Origin: Sipunculus nudus
Taxonomy: Eukaryota > Annelida > Sipuncula > Golfingiida > Sipunculidae
Length of the DNA: 64,000 nt
Direction of reading: 5' to 3'
Assembly: GCA_026874595.1 (NCBI GenBank)
Contig: CM049318.1
Span: 34,493,956-34,557,955 of the forward strand
Shown: piece after piece, positions 37,202 through 48,169 of the stretch
Layout of the letters: each line of letters opens with the position of its first letter
Numbering within the stretch: the first letter of the stretch is position 1
Program-made: the position numbers and the translations under genes
Notes under the pieces: model-generated
Database searches by the model: none
Seen by the model: the letters and a program-made list of their open reading frames with translations, nothing else
Told to the model about the DNA's origin: nothing

Positions 37202-37537
37202 GGCCAAAATAAAAAAAAGGTATGGTTCTCAGGCACTTTTTTTCAGAAATCAGTGCGGGCGAGCGTTTTTTTTATTTTTAATTTTTTGGTATGTTTCGAT
37301 ATAAATGTCAAATAATAAGGAAAAAACATGATTATAACAGATTTATTTTGCTAAACACGTAAAAGCACCACATTACAAAGGAAATTGTATGATTTTATCT
37401 TCTTGAAAGAAATGTCCGAGCGGCTGCAGCTCCAAATTGGTAAGTTTCTATTGAAAATCAAAATAAAAATGTTTGATGCGGGGGTTTAAAATTGATGCGG
37501 GCAGTGCCTGAGAACCATACCTTTTTTTTTTTTGGCC
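37202..37537. mobile_element. Harbinger-like MITE, copy 2 (inverted relative to copy 1)
   Basis: Same ends as the element at 22594-22892 (GGCCAAAATAAAAAAAAGGT; TATGGTTCTCAGGCAC), flanked by TAA at 37199-37201 and 37538-37540. The interior matches copy 1 in reverse complement (for example 'atgattttatcttcttgaaag'). Confidence 0.75.
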
Positions 37538-38213
37538 TAAACTGTTTATGTTGACCACATGGCACCAGAGAGAGGTTATGATAAACATCTTCTAAGCCAC
37601 ACCACTTGTTAGCACTTGATATTGTACACATATAATATGCAGAGCCTGGAAATTGCTACCTGAAACATTGATTTTTCTCAAGCCATTCAAATTAAAAGTA
37701 ATTTTGTATTAATTGATACCTATCATGATTGTGTATATGTATAGTGCAAATTTGGTGGAGAAAATTATTAAACTGCTTTTGTTGTTAAATGAAAAAGATA
37801 CTATACAGACATACCATTTTACCAACCTGTGGTTTAAGACCATTTAGTCAAAATTCAAAAATAATTAAAGCTATTACTTAGAAATTATGTCCTTGCAGTT
37901 TGTTTCAAAATTAATTGAGGTCCTTGAGGCCATCCTAGAAAAAAATAAATGCCAGACAAAGTAAAATTGTATGGGCAGTTAATTTTGTAATTCTTCACAC
38001 TATCAAATGTTGTGCAAAAATAAAAATCAGTATTTCATACTGAAAGTATTTTATTCTGGTTTATCTTGTGGATTTTCTTTACTATAGACAATTCCAGGTT
38101 CTGCATGCTTCACGTTTTAGTCTGTGTTGCTGGTGTCATATGTAAGTCATCACCATGTGATTAACATATACTTTACTCTCCTGAGCTGTAACTTTACATT
38201 CATCTAATGTGAT

Positions 38214-38590
38214 AGGTTAAGCTAACACACTGAATGGTTAAAGGTACAGAGAACAGACTGGATTTTATCATTCCTTCACCAAGCTGTCAGTGCATGTTTT
38301 ATCTATCATCTTTAATATAAGTTACCAGTGAGTACTTTTGATTCGACGATTATAAAAGACAAAATGATGACATCTGTATCTAACTATGCGGGGTTAAGCT
38401 AACCTTTGGAATGGATAAAGGTACATAGAACAGACGGGATGTTACCGTCTTCTCAGTAAGCTGTCAGTGCCTGTGTTATTTATCCATAATATTTAATTTA
38501 ATAATTTAATATGCACCCTCTTTACTTTAAGTGATCATTGGGTATTTTTGACATGATTATTATAATAGGCAAAATGATAAAATCTCAATT
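38214..38590. repeat. Two-unit tandem repeat, about 180 bp
   Basis: Both units contain GGTTAAGCTAAC, AAAGGTACA, GAACAGAC, AAGCTGTCAGTGC and 'gattataa.ag.caaaatgat'. Confidence 0.65.
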
Positions 38591-38734
38591 GAACCTCAAT
38601 CAGTAGACAGTGTCACCAACAATACATGGACCTGTCATCTAAATATATTAAATAAATAAATAAAGCATGACAACACAGACTCTGGGATTCAATAAGGCTC
38701 CACTGATCCTGAGCATAGAGAGGCCAGAATGGTT

Positions 38735-39800
38735 TAAGGATTTATATGATCATGTGGTTGAGCACATGACTCAAAGCAAGAAGATGTTAGTTTGAATATC
38801 AACCAAGGTAATGAGATATGTCATGGTCAGCAATGGGACACACCTAAGGGCTTAAATACAGGTGCAGTAGTCACTGGGCCTGGTTATCACCAGTATATAC
38901 AATGAGTACGCTCCCCAGGCAGCGGAAATCTTGTGCTTCTAAAGAAGCTACTGATTTTCCCGCTGCCTGCTCTGACCCTTTATGATGCACTTAAACACCA
39001 GGTGGTGCACATGGGTCTGTCTGCTGAAAGACTGCTGATGTGATGAGCAGCCAACCAAATGCAAGTCAACAAACACTCAACAGGCATCAGGCTCCGCCCA
39101 GAAACCACGTCTGGGGCAATACTCTATGAGCCTGTTGCCTGTTCAAATGGTCACTGGGGCGATGAGCTGTCATTCAAAACGAAATGAACAACATTGGCTT
39201 CGTGTATTCCTCCCTTGGCTGTTAAACTATTTTGTCTTCCAGCACAGGGTCTCATCAGATGCTGCCCTCTGGTGTAGAGATTCAGGATATAAGGTCATAA
39301 CAAACAGTACTTATGATATAGGTAGTTGGCCTATGGGTAAAGCGCTGTGTAAAGAGCGTAATACAATGAGATGTAGCATGTGTTACTGCTTGGTCACATA
39401 ATCTGAAACCATATTGGATTCTGCAGATATAAATATTTAGTTAAGATTTCATGGTATGGTGGTATGTTCCAGTAATGGGGACGAATACACACCTAGGGGG
39501 TTGCAGGATATACAGTGAGATGAAGCTTGTGCTACTAACTGTTCAGATAATGTAAAACCGAAATGGAATTCTGCAGATATACATATTAAGTTAAGATAGC
39601 ATGGTATGGTGCTATGTCCCAGCAATGTGGACAAATACACCCCTAGGGTCTGTAGGTGCAGCAGTCACCGGGCCTGGTTACCACCAGGATATACAATGAG
39701 ATTTACAACTACCCGGTCACCTAGTCTGAAACCAGAATGGAATTCTGCAGATTTACATATTAAGTTAAGATAGCATTTAAAAAATGGGGGTGGTTACCCC
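38735..39800. repeat. Composite, internally duplicated SINE region
   Basis: A degenerate SINE head at about 38755-38815 is followed by three copies (about 39405, 39550, 39735) of a tail segment reading 'attctgcagatatacatatt' then 'aagttaagatagcat', ending in TGGGGGTGGTTACCCCCA. It looks like tandem duplication of the 3' half of the 5520/44011 SINE family. Confidence 0.55.
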
Positions 39801-41019
39801 CAACAACAACAAAATTGAAAAAAATCCTAGAGAGGTTATAGGAGCTATCTCGTGATTAAAAATAAGGAAACTTGGTTAGAAACCTTTTTCAAACAATAGA
39901 AATATTTTGCAGAACCCTTTTGTGTAGATATTAAAAGATTAATGTAAAATACTCATTGTTGATGACTTTGAACCAGAAAACAAGTATAGAGGAAAGTGAG
40001 GTGGTAAAATAAAATAAGATTGAATTATATTTGTTAAAAATTATGAAAGCTTATTTAAATTCTATGTTAACTTGTCATCCTTTATTTGATTAATATTATA
40101 ATATATAACAAAATCCAAATTGTATCCTAATATATTGAAAACTTAGTACTTTAGCTGAATCAATTTTGTATCATGTGCAAACCCCCTGCCCCCAAAAAAA
40201 TAAATAAAAAAAATAAAATTGCTGACCTTTTGAATGTAAATGGGGAAAACAACTAAGAGCTATTGAATCTCCAGATGCCAATCATGTAATTGTTTTTATG
40301 CTGAGTGGAGCACCAGACAGCCTGAAATTTGAACTGAATGTATCCGTTATCGTTCACCATTTTTGTGCAAGTTCTTTACCTTCAGCTATGGGGACCAGGT
40401 GCATTAACCAACCACTGACATCTGTGCTCAATTTGAACTCCTCACCACAGCTCTAGGCTGACTCAAATGTATCCAGGGGCCCAGAATATGTATCAGATTC
40501 ATGTATATACAGCGCCAGGCATTTGGCATTGAACTGTTGATGTTAATGGGTGCAATGAGTAGCTTTAAATTCTACCCTCCCAAAGATATGCTGTGCTCTC
40601 TCTATAAAAATTCTGTATAAATTTTCTGTATAAAAAAAAACTCTATGTTTTCAAAAATGTCTTGTTGAAACTATGAATTATACTAATGGAATCCATTATT
40701 GTTGGCACTCTGAGTATAAGCATTACTCATATCCTGGCAAAATAAATGATAAGTAAAGGTTTAAGTGTCAATTTTGTATTCCCATATACATTATCAATTA
40801 AGGATTTTTGGCTGGTCATTTGATAATGAATTATCTTTTTCTCCTCACAGTTTACATTCGCTTAACATTTAAGTTTTCTTTTGCAGAACTAGCAAATATT
40901 GCTCTGTGCCCGATACATTCAAAGTCAGACTATAAGTTCAAGGAGAGGAGTTCCGAGTGATCTGTTCTTGTGTCTGTCTGTTTGTGTGTCTCACTCGTCT
41001 GATTAACCCTGTGTTACAG

Positions 41020-41124
41020 GTTCGCAACTCAGCTGCTTCGCAGTGCCTTGATAGTTCTGTAGAGAACAATGCCATGAGTAAACCTATAAAAATGTGGCCT
41101 TGTCATAACCAAGGGGGCAACCAG
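41020..41124 (+). CDS. GALNT: GALNT alternative exon 7B: lectin alpha repeat, version B
   Basis: 105 bases (35 codons), phase 0 at both ends, acceptor CCTGTGTTACAG, donor GTATTA. Encodes VRNSAASQCLDSSVENNAMS, then IKMWPCHNQGGNQ. It shares VRN, CLDS and WPCHN.GGNQ with 7A but differs in the middle loop (acidic/Asn-rich against Lys-rich). Both exons are multiples of three, so joint inclusion would keep frame and duplicate the repeat; mutually exclusive use is inferred from homology. A GGT run and CA repeats lie just downstream of its donor. Confidence 0.9.
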
Positions 41125-41139
41125 GTATTACTAAACAAC

Positions 41140-41194
41140 GGTGGTGGTGGTGGTGGTGACCAACACACACATACACACACCCTCACACACACAT
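41140..41194 (+). promoter_or_regulatory. GGT and CA repeats after the exon 7B donor
   Basis: A run of six GGT (41140-41158) starts 15 bases after the exon 7B end, followed directly by CA-rich sequence (41161-41194). CA repeats are known hnRNP L binding sites that modulate splicing; a role here is inference. Confidence 0.5.
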
Positions 41195-41226
41195 GGCCAT
41201 CTCAGGGACCAGCTTGTATACTTGTA

Positions 41227-41367
41227 CAGTAAAACCTCACTTGACGACCACCTCTGTTTAGTGACCACTTCAAAATAATGACCACTTTTTTCTTGGTCTC
41301 CATGCTGTTTTATTTTTTTGCTATTTATATAAGGTCCCATTGGTGGTGGTAATTTGGAGGTTTACTG
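41227..41367. mobile_element. TA-flanked MITE, copy 4
   Basis: 141 bases, CAGTAAAACCTCACTTGACG to GGAGGTTTACTG, TA on both sides; interior 'gaccacttc' motifs. Confidence 0.65.
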
Positions 41368-41984
41368 TATCTGGATGTACAGCAGAAATGTGTAGTTGTA
41401 CCTTTCAGTTGATCTGAAAGTTTAATTAATTTAAGAAAATTGAAAAAGAAATATGTTCTTATCTGTATAATTTACAGCAGAACCTAGATTTTCTATATCT
41501 CTTGTTCATCTAAATTCTAGTTTATTTGTTAAGTCAAAACCAGCAACCAAATATTCCTTCTTTCAGTTAAATTGTTAACTGTATCTCTTAGGAGGTTCAT
41601 ATATCTGATAAAAAATAAGTTAATTGTCTGATTGCAAAGAATTCCAGCAATGAAATGTCCAGTGACTCTATTGGAAAATATGTTTTATCTTATTATCAAT
41701 TTATTTGCTATCTTGGAATATGTAATGTTATCCATGTTGTAATGTAATAGCATATATGCATATGTGATAGCTGATTCCTTGTGTATCTGGATGAGTTTAT
41801 TGTCCTCTGAGAAATTCAGATAAACAAGGGTGTACTGTATTAAAGATACAATTGAATCACAGTGCATAATACTGTTTGAAGTTTGGAGTAAGTGTAGCAC
41901 TGAGTAGCATGAAATACCCATGACAAATGATTTCTCATTAAAATTAAGCCAGTGTTTGAGCTGAAATAAAATATAAAATTGTAT

Positions 41985-43030
41985 CGCCAGACATAGTCTG
42001 GAGATACTATGGTTTAGGCACGGTTGCGCCGCCGCCGCCGCAGAGATTTCTTTTGGACACAATAACTCAAAAAATATTTCAAGGATCTTTTTCAAACTTG
42101 ACACATTTATAGATATAGGTGAGAGGACGAAGCCTATTTAAAATGGGGTCATGACCTCAACTAGGAGAGTGACCTTGACCTTGAATAGATCCATTTTTGG
42201 GGAAAATCACACAAATTCTTAAATATCTCAAGAAATCTTTCATGGATTTATCCAAAAATCAAGTTGGACAAAGATCTTGGATAGTGATGTCATGTACCGG
42301 AAACTGGTGGTGCCACCTAGTGTCCTTTTCTTGTTTTTGTGCTGTTTAATACCCCCATCATAGCCACTTGACAGTACTTTTAGCATCACAAGTCAAAAAC
42401 TGATTGACAGATTTCTTTAATATTATGCATGTACATAGGTATGGGTTATGGGATGATGTATATTAAAATTGGGGTCATGACCTTTCCTTTGAGAGTGGCT
42501 TTGACCTTGAATATTACCATATATGGTGAAAATCACATAAAATCATGAATATCTTAAAAAGGGATGCATGGATTGGTCCAAAAATCAAGTTGACGGAAGA
42601 TCTTGGATAGTTTTGTCTTATGCAGAAGATAGGTGGCGCCACCTGTTGTCCTTTTTTTGTTTTGTTGCGCCTTTGAATACCCCATCATTGCCACTTGACA
42701 GTATATACTGTGAGCATTATAAGTCAAACAGTAATGGACAGATTTCTTTCATGTTATGCATGTATATAGATATGGTTTATGGAATGAGGTATATTTCATT
42801 TTAAATTTAATTTTAAAATTTAATTTAATTTAAATTATTTTTTTTGAAATTTAATTTTTTTTTTCAAATGTTGGATATTTTGGAATGCAGTTTATTGATT
42901 TGGGGTCATGACCGTGACTATGAGAGTGACCTTGACCTTGAACATTCCCATATTTGGTGAAAAACATAAAAACATAAAACCTCATTTGTCTGGCGATACT
43001 ATGGCACCAGCGGTGCCAAGAAATGTCTAG
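41985..43030. repeat. TIR-bounded element with three internal units
   Basis: Begins GTATCGCCAGACATAGTCTG; ends in TGTCTGGCGATACTATGGCA, giving inverted GTATCGCCAGACA ends. Units at about 42145, 42472 and 42900 share GGGGTCATGACC, GTGACCTTGACCTTGAA and ATATTTGGTGAAAA; the first two also share 'aaaaatcaagttg' and GGTGGCGCCACCT. An AT-rich insert (42795-42880) separates units 2 and 3. Confidence 0.6.
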
Positions 43031-43825
43031 TTATATATATGTTACAACATCCTTCAGAACAAGTCAGTGATCTGAGGTGGCCAAGTGTTAGAGTTTTAAG
43101 TATAGGGTGCTGTAAAACTGCCATATAGTTATTTTAAAATAAACCCTGGTTGACAACCAGAGCCATGTGGTGTGAATTCATGGAATCAGATATCCTGAAG
43201 GGAGATTTTACAATTAAAAATTACATTGTTATAACTTACAAGAGAGATTGAGGATTCTTAATGTGTCATCAAGAAATCATAGTCTCTTGTTTGCGGCTCA
43301 AACAGCAGATGGTGCTGGTAGTCAACTGAGGTACCTTTTACTGTAAAAATATGGCATTAAAGTACCCCTCTGATTTATATATGTATGTATATATTTCAAT
43401 GTATTATGTACTTTAGTAATATAACATGAAGTATTTATATAGAAAAAAAAAGAAAAATAAACATGACATGTATTAAATTTTTAAGTCTAATCTTTTTTAT
43501 TCACAATCAGATAAATCATATTAATTAACAAAGTATGATGTACAGTACTGAAGAAAACCATAGTTTTGCAAAATATTAATTCATGTTAGATTTACAAAAA
43601 AAGGAGAAAATATTAACAATATAACTAAAAAAATGTGGTTATAAAATTCTATTAGCATAATGATTTTCAGTATTAATTTTCCACTTAAATAAACAGCCCT
43701 GTATATATTAAAGCTATTTCACATATATTTATCCCTTAATTAAACATAAAAGCAGAATTTGATATTGTCAACTGCAAACCAGTGATTGTATTTTATAATC
43801 TTATGTTTAATGTTGTATTTTGTAG

Positions 43826-43951
43826 TATTGGATGCTCAGCAAAAGTGGTGAGATCCGCCGTGATGAGGGGTGCATGGACTACGCGGGTCAATTTGTTATG
43901 ATTTACCCTTGTCACGGCATGAAGGGTAACCAAGAGTGGTTATATGAAGAT
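43826..43951 (+). CDS. GALNT: GALNT exon 8: lectin beta repeat
   Basis: 126 bases (42 codons), phase 0, acceptor TTGTAG, donor GTAAGT. Encodes YWMLSKSGEIRRDEGCMDYA, then GQFVMIYPCHGMKGNQEWLY and ED. The first two residues finish the alpha QxW. CMD replaces the usual CLD; CHG.KGNQEW is the beta repeat's QxW. Confidence 0.96.
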
Positions 43952-44010
43952 GTAAGTAACGATGCAGTCACACCTCAAACTCTCATGTTTATATAGAAAC
44001 TATTAACCAG

Positions 44011-44430
44011 CTTCTGTGGTCTTTTGGTTGGGTACAGGACTCAAAGCTGCGAAGTTTTGAGTTCAAATCTCAGTTATGGAGGGGTGAAATTTTTCAGTTG
44101 GCTCCCACCCAGGGTGAGTTCTGTGCAGGTTTAATGATCAGGCAGTGCCCCGCAGCTGTGTATCACTCACAAACTAGTGGATCTTTAGGGCTCCTCAGTG
44201 TTATGACCCAGCAATTGGGTAATTACACACTTAGGAACCACAGGGGCGCTAGACACCAGGCCTGGTTGACAACATAATACAAAATAACATGATAGGAATC
44301 GAGCAATACTGCCCTGTCATGTAGTCCCAAACTAAAATGGAACTTTGCAGATGTACTTACCAAGATTAGGAATTAGATAAGACAGGATAAAAATGGAGGT
44401 GGCTACCCCCACCATAAAATCTTTAAAAAA
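44011..44430 (+). mobile_element. tRNA-derived SINE inserted in a minisatellite
   Basis: Head GTGGTCTTTTGGTTGGGTAC with B-box-like GAGTTCAAATCTC, body 'GGGCTCCTCAGTGTTATGAC', tail GGAGGTGGCTACCCCCACC plus A-rich end. Both sides carry TAGAAACT, either a target duplication or part of the surrounding repeat. Confidence 0.65.
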
Positions 44431-44550
44431 AGTAGAAACTGTCATGTTCTTATTGAAATTGTCTCATTTATATAGAAACTATCCCCTTTATACAGAAACT
44501 GTAATCTATATATAGAAACTAGAAACTCTCATTTGTATATAGAATCGGTG
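44425..44550. repeat. TATATAGAAACT minisatellite
   Basis: About six variants of TATATAGAAACT, with one more on the other side of the SINE (43990-44005). Confidence 0.75.
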
Positions 44551-44918
44551 GTAAAATCATATTCGATGATTAAATGATAAAAAATGACTGATGATCGATT
44601 ATTAATAAATTATTTTATGTACCATCTATATTACCATGAAGTATGCTGTGTAGATTTATATTTAAAATATTGACAGAGTAAATTCAGTCTAACCTGTACA
44701 TCACGCTGAAATGTCAAGGTAATGGACAGGTGGTTGACACTTATTCATTGTACATGGTAAAGTTTTAATGCTATTTGCTGTTTTGTGCCCAGTCTTTAAA
44801 ATTATCTGAAGTCACAGTATTACTATTTTATTCACTCTTTCAATATAGTTTTATCTCCCATCATTACACAAGTGACATGCATATGATATCACATATATTT
44901 TTACCTCTGTTTACGCAG

Positions 44919-45074
44919 AATAACACCATCCGTCATAGAGTTAGCAACTTGTGTATGGAGTTATCGGCGGACGGACAGAAGTTAGAAATGAAAACATGCA
45001 CGGGAAGCTCCCGCCAGCTGTGGCAGTGGAAGAGGAAAACGCCCGACGTACATAGAGACCAGATGCTCAGATAA
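44919..45074 (+). CDS. GALNT: GALNT exon 9: lectin gamma repeat and stop
   Basis: 156 bases including TAA at 45072-45074; acceptor CTCTGTTTACGCAG. Encodes NNTIRHRVSNLCMELSADGQ, KLEMKTCTGSSRQLWQWKRK, then TPDVHRDQMLR. CME and C.GS.RQLW form the gamma repeat. The short basic C-terminal tail after the QLW is not a conserved element that I know. Confidence 0.96.
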   Translation, partial: NNTIRHRVSNLCMELSADGQKLEMKTCTGSSRQLWQWKRKTPDVHRDQMLR

Positions 45075-46360
45075 CATAGGCAGTTAATTAGTTACAGTTA
45101 AAAAGAGCTTAGGCCAAAAGAATTCAAGTTTTGTTTCCAGTCAGGATAAAAAAGCTGTCTGTATGTTTCCACTTTTTCCCAATGATATGATCAAACATGC
45201 ATTATTGACATCTCTGTATTTTAAAAGTCTTTGAAATCTTATTGAAACAATGGAAAATACTTGGGTATATTGGGTCTTAAAACTTTATTTTATACCTCAG
45301 TATATAAAAATATTGCTACATGTTAGCACTTGGCCCATGCTACCTTGCTAAACTACTATAGTAGCTTGCAGCTGCAACAGGTGAAGAGTACCTTATTTTA
45401 GCCCTATTAAAGGACCTACATATTTGTAGTTTCTGAAGTATCATGTAATAGCAGGAAACCGTCGTATTGTTCTTTTTTATCACACTTTCACAAGAATTGG
45501 ATATTTTAGGGGTCAGACTTTTCACACATTTAATCAAATACTTTTATTGTCTGTTTAACTGATTTATTCTGGTTATGGTTTTTATAGGAAATTTGTGCCA
45601 TTTGAGGATATTTCCAGGATAACCCCAACAAAGATACTTTTTTTACATCAGCCGCTTACTAGAGGGCTCTGCTAGGCAATGTTGGTACTACCGAAAATAA
45701 TCATAATCACAATTTATTAAATTAACCTATTTCCAAGTGATCTATTAAGTTATTCCCAAAATTTCTGGGTAGTTTTAATTCCCAGTCATACTCAATACTG
45801 TATTCCAGTGATAGTTGAAAAAATATTTTTTACAACTCTTACTGGAATAACTTGACTCTGAACAAAACATGAACCTCTTGGACTGGACTGAATTCAGTGG
45901 TGTTGTCATTGTGGTGAAGGTGATGGGATGATGAACATGTTGGTGACTGCTGGGTAAAACTGAAAGGCAACTAATTATTAAATAATGATTTTAATGACAG
46001 GATAACCTGTTTTGTATGTAAATTTTCATAGTAAAAATATATGTATATATGGATTAAAAATATTTAGCACTAAGATTGGTGCTGCAATTAAAGGTTTTAT
46101 TCTGTTAATTTGTTTACTGTAGCACAGGGGAGAATTAAGTTGAGGGATATAGTTGGGGCGGGTGGGACAGGGGTAGGGGGTTAATTATTAATGGTGTACA
46201 TGAGTTTCTTTTTCTTTTTGCACCATGTTGCACCAGTGTTATAATTAGCCGTGTGATATGTTTAATATTTGTTTGGTGAATTTTATTACGTGAAACGCTT
46301 TATTTTTATATATATATCATGATCAAGACATTGTTAAAATAAAGCAATATGCTTAAATTG
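45075..46360 (+). other. GALNT: Probable GALNT 3' UTR
   Basis: AT-rich sequence after the GALNT stop with no further reading frame in keeping with the gene. The first AATAAA I find downstream is at 46338-46343, giving a UTR of about 1.3 kb. A TG/T-rich stretch follows the hexamer. The end point is inference. Confidence 0.55.
46338..46343 (+). terminator. GALNT: Candidate polyadenylation signal AATAAA (GALNT)
   Basis: Canonical hexamer 1.26 kb after the GALNT stop, the first on the + strand in the expected 3' UTR. Confidence 0.45.
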
Positions 46361-47255
46361 TAAGTGATACCATGACATGTTACAGTTGATAACAGTTCTC
46401 GTGTCTAGGCTCTGCTAGCTGACTCAGTCCACTAAGCTGTACAGTACACCTCAGTTTGTGTACCGGAAGTGTCTTCAGTTCCTCTGTTACGCTGTAGATT
46501 GATTAGGTATATTTTGAACAAGATTCGAAGATATAAAATATTATTCAGCAACCACAGGTATAGCTGTGGTCTTCTAGTCAGCCACAGTATAATTTCAATA
46601 TATTTTAATATTAAAATTGTTGTTTTAGACTGACTGGTGCTAATGACAGCAAAGGCAGAAAATCTGACTTAGATTTGCACAGCCCAAACACTCAATACAA
46701 ATTTTGTAACAAACACACAATCACAGCTCAGGTCAAAGTTCACAGAAATTTCTCATTTCCTATCTATAAGCCTACTGTACCTGATATGCGATTTTGTGAT
46801 TTGCAAAAATATGTACTTTTGACGTAAAGTCACAAAATTTATGAATGAATCTTATCAGCACAAAAACTTTTGTACATTTATCATTTCTGTGGACTAAGCA
46901 GGGCTAAGATCCACTTTTTGACCTATTTGTTCAGGATAATTTTAGTTCTTAGCATAGATTTTTTCAGCTAGTGTTTTGAGCCATGAGTCCAGTCCCTAGG
47001 ACTGCTGTGATATAGGTTTGGATTTGGGGAGTTTTTATTTTTGTTAATTAATTACCATTATCTTGCTTTCACTTAAGAATAAGTAAACCAGTATGAAAGA
47101 TTTCTAGCCACATTAGAGCAACTATGACGCCTGCACAAAAATTGTTCATATTTATATGTAATTAACATTTAAGGACAGTCATAATATCTTTTAATGGGGG
47201 AAGAGATTCTGAAAGAACAGGTGGTATTTATATATATATATATATATATACATAC

Positions 47256-47290
<35 letters not shown>

Positions 47291-47321
47291 CATACATATA
47301 TATAAATATATATATATATAT

Positions 47322-47388
<67 letters not shown>

Positions 47389-48137
47389 GTGAAATTTCTT
47401 GTGATCAAAAGCCCCATGTATCAATGAGGCAATGTCATAAAAGGGAATTGCGTTGGTTCAGAATAATGGGACTGGTAATCCTAGAATTACATACTGTTTT
47501 AACATTGCTTTGAAAATACATGGGTTCCCCATAAGCCTTCCCTTATGCTCTAACCTAACATATTCCAGTATATGCCCTCTCTGTTGTACAGTGGGTTGAA
47601 TTTTATAATAGGGATTGGTAGTCCTATTAAATTTCACTAAATTACAGTGTACAAATGTATGATATAAAATTGCAATGATGGCCTTGCTTTATTTGTGGTG
47701 AACTTGAACAAACTCGGAGCATTGAAATAATCCAGGATTACAATACAAAGCTTACTTCTGTTGGAATTTCAAAGCATGTTTGCACAAATCTGTAAGTGAG
47801 TTTATGTAGTCTTTGTGCTTACTTACTTTAACTTTTTGCTTATAAATGACATGATCATCATTGAGGCCTATATTTCTCTTAAAAGCCGTCTCTTATTTTA
47901 GTTTACTCAAGTCTTTATTAATCTCATGTTATGCTGTGGTTATGGGGCACTTTTACTTCAGGCACAGAAACCTAGGTGTGGAGGGGACAGGGACTTCCCC
48001 TTGTGTATACTTGGAGATTTGAAATTAATTTGGAATTAATTTGAAAATAAAACATTGCCTATTAGAAACAAGGTGCGTATTCATCCCTTTCTCACTTCAC
48101 TTCATTATGAATGCTTTATGTGCACAGTTACATATAT

Positions 48138-48169
<32 letters not shown>

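Larger units (their letters stand above)
36789..41019. other. Intron between GALNT 7A and 7B
   Basis: 4.2 kb: a Harbinger-like MITE, a two-unit tandem repeat (38214-38590), and a composite SINE region (38735-39800). Unique AT-rich DNA elsewhere. Confidence 0.8.
8606..45074 (+). other. GALNT: GALNT gene, 3' part (ppGalNAc-transferase, 12 coding exons incl. alternatives)
   Basis: Gene span from the first visible coding exon to the stop codon. The product is a UDP-GalNAc:polypeptide N-acetylgalactosaminyltransferase, a type II Golgi membrane enzyme that transfers GalNAc to Ser/Thr. Visible in order: the start of the GT-A domain ([17 protein letters not shown]), the DSH metal site, [25 protein letters not shown], then three ricin-type lectin repeats. 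One isoform (3A+7A) gives about 456 residues, so roughly the first 100 residues (anchor and stem) are missing. The wording of the lectin and post-catalytic parts (SGEVRN, YWMLSKSGEIRR) is closest to what I remember of Drosophila pgant5 and C. elegans gly-5, i.e. the GALNT1/13 class; that subfamily call is from memory. Exon phases agree throughout: 1-2 phase 1, 2-3 phase 1, 3-4 phase 2, all later junctions phase 0. Confidence 0.93.

Noticed and set aside
40886-40953. Possible extra exon before 7B with a strong TTTTCTTTTGCAG acceptor
   Set aside because: The sequence begins AACTAG with early stops and has no GALNT motif; at most a pseudo-exon.
47169-47424. Tyr-Ile repeat open frames on the - strand
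   Set aside because: Pure TA microsatellite translation.
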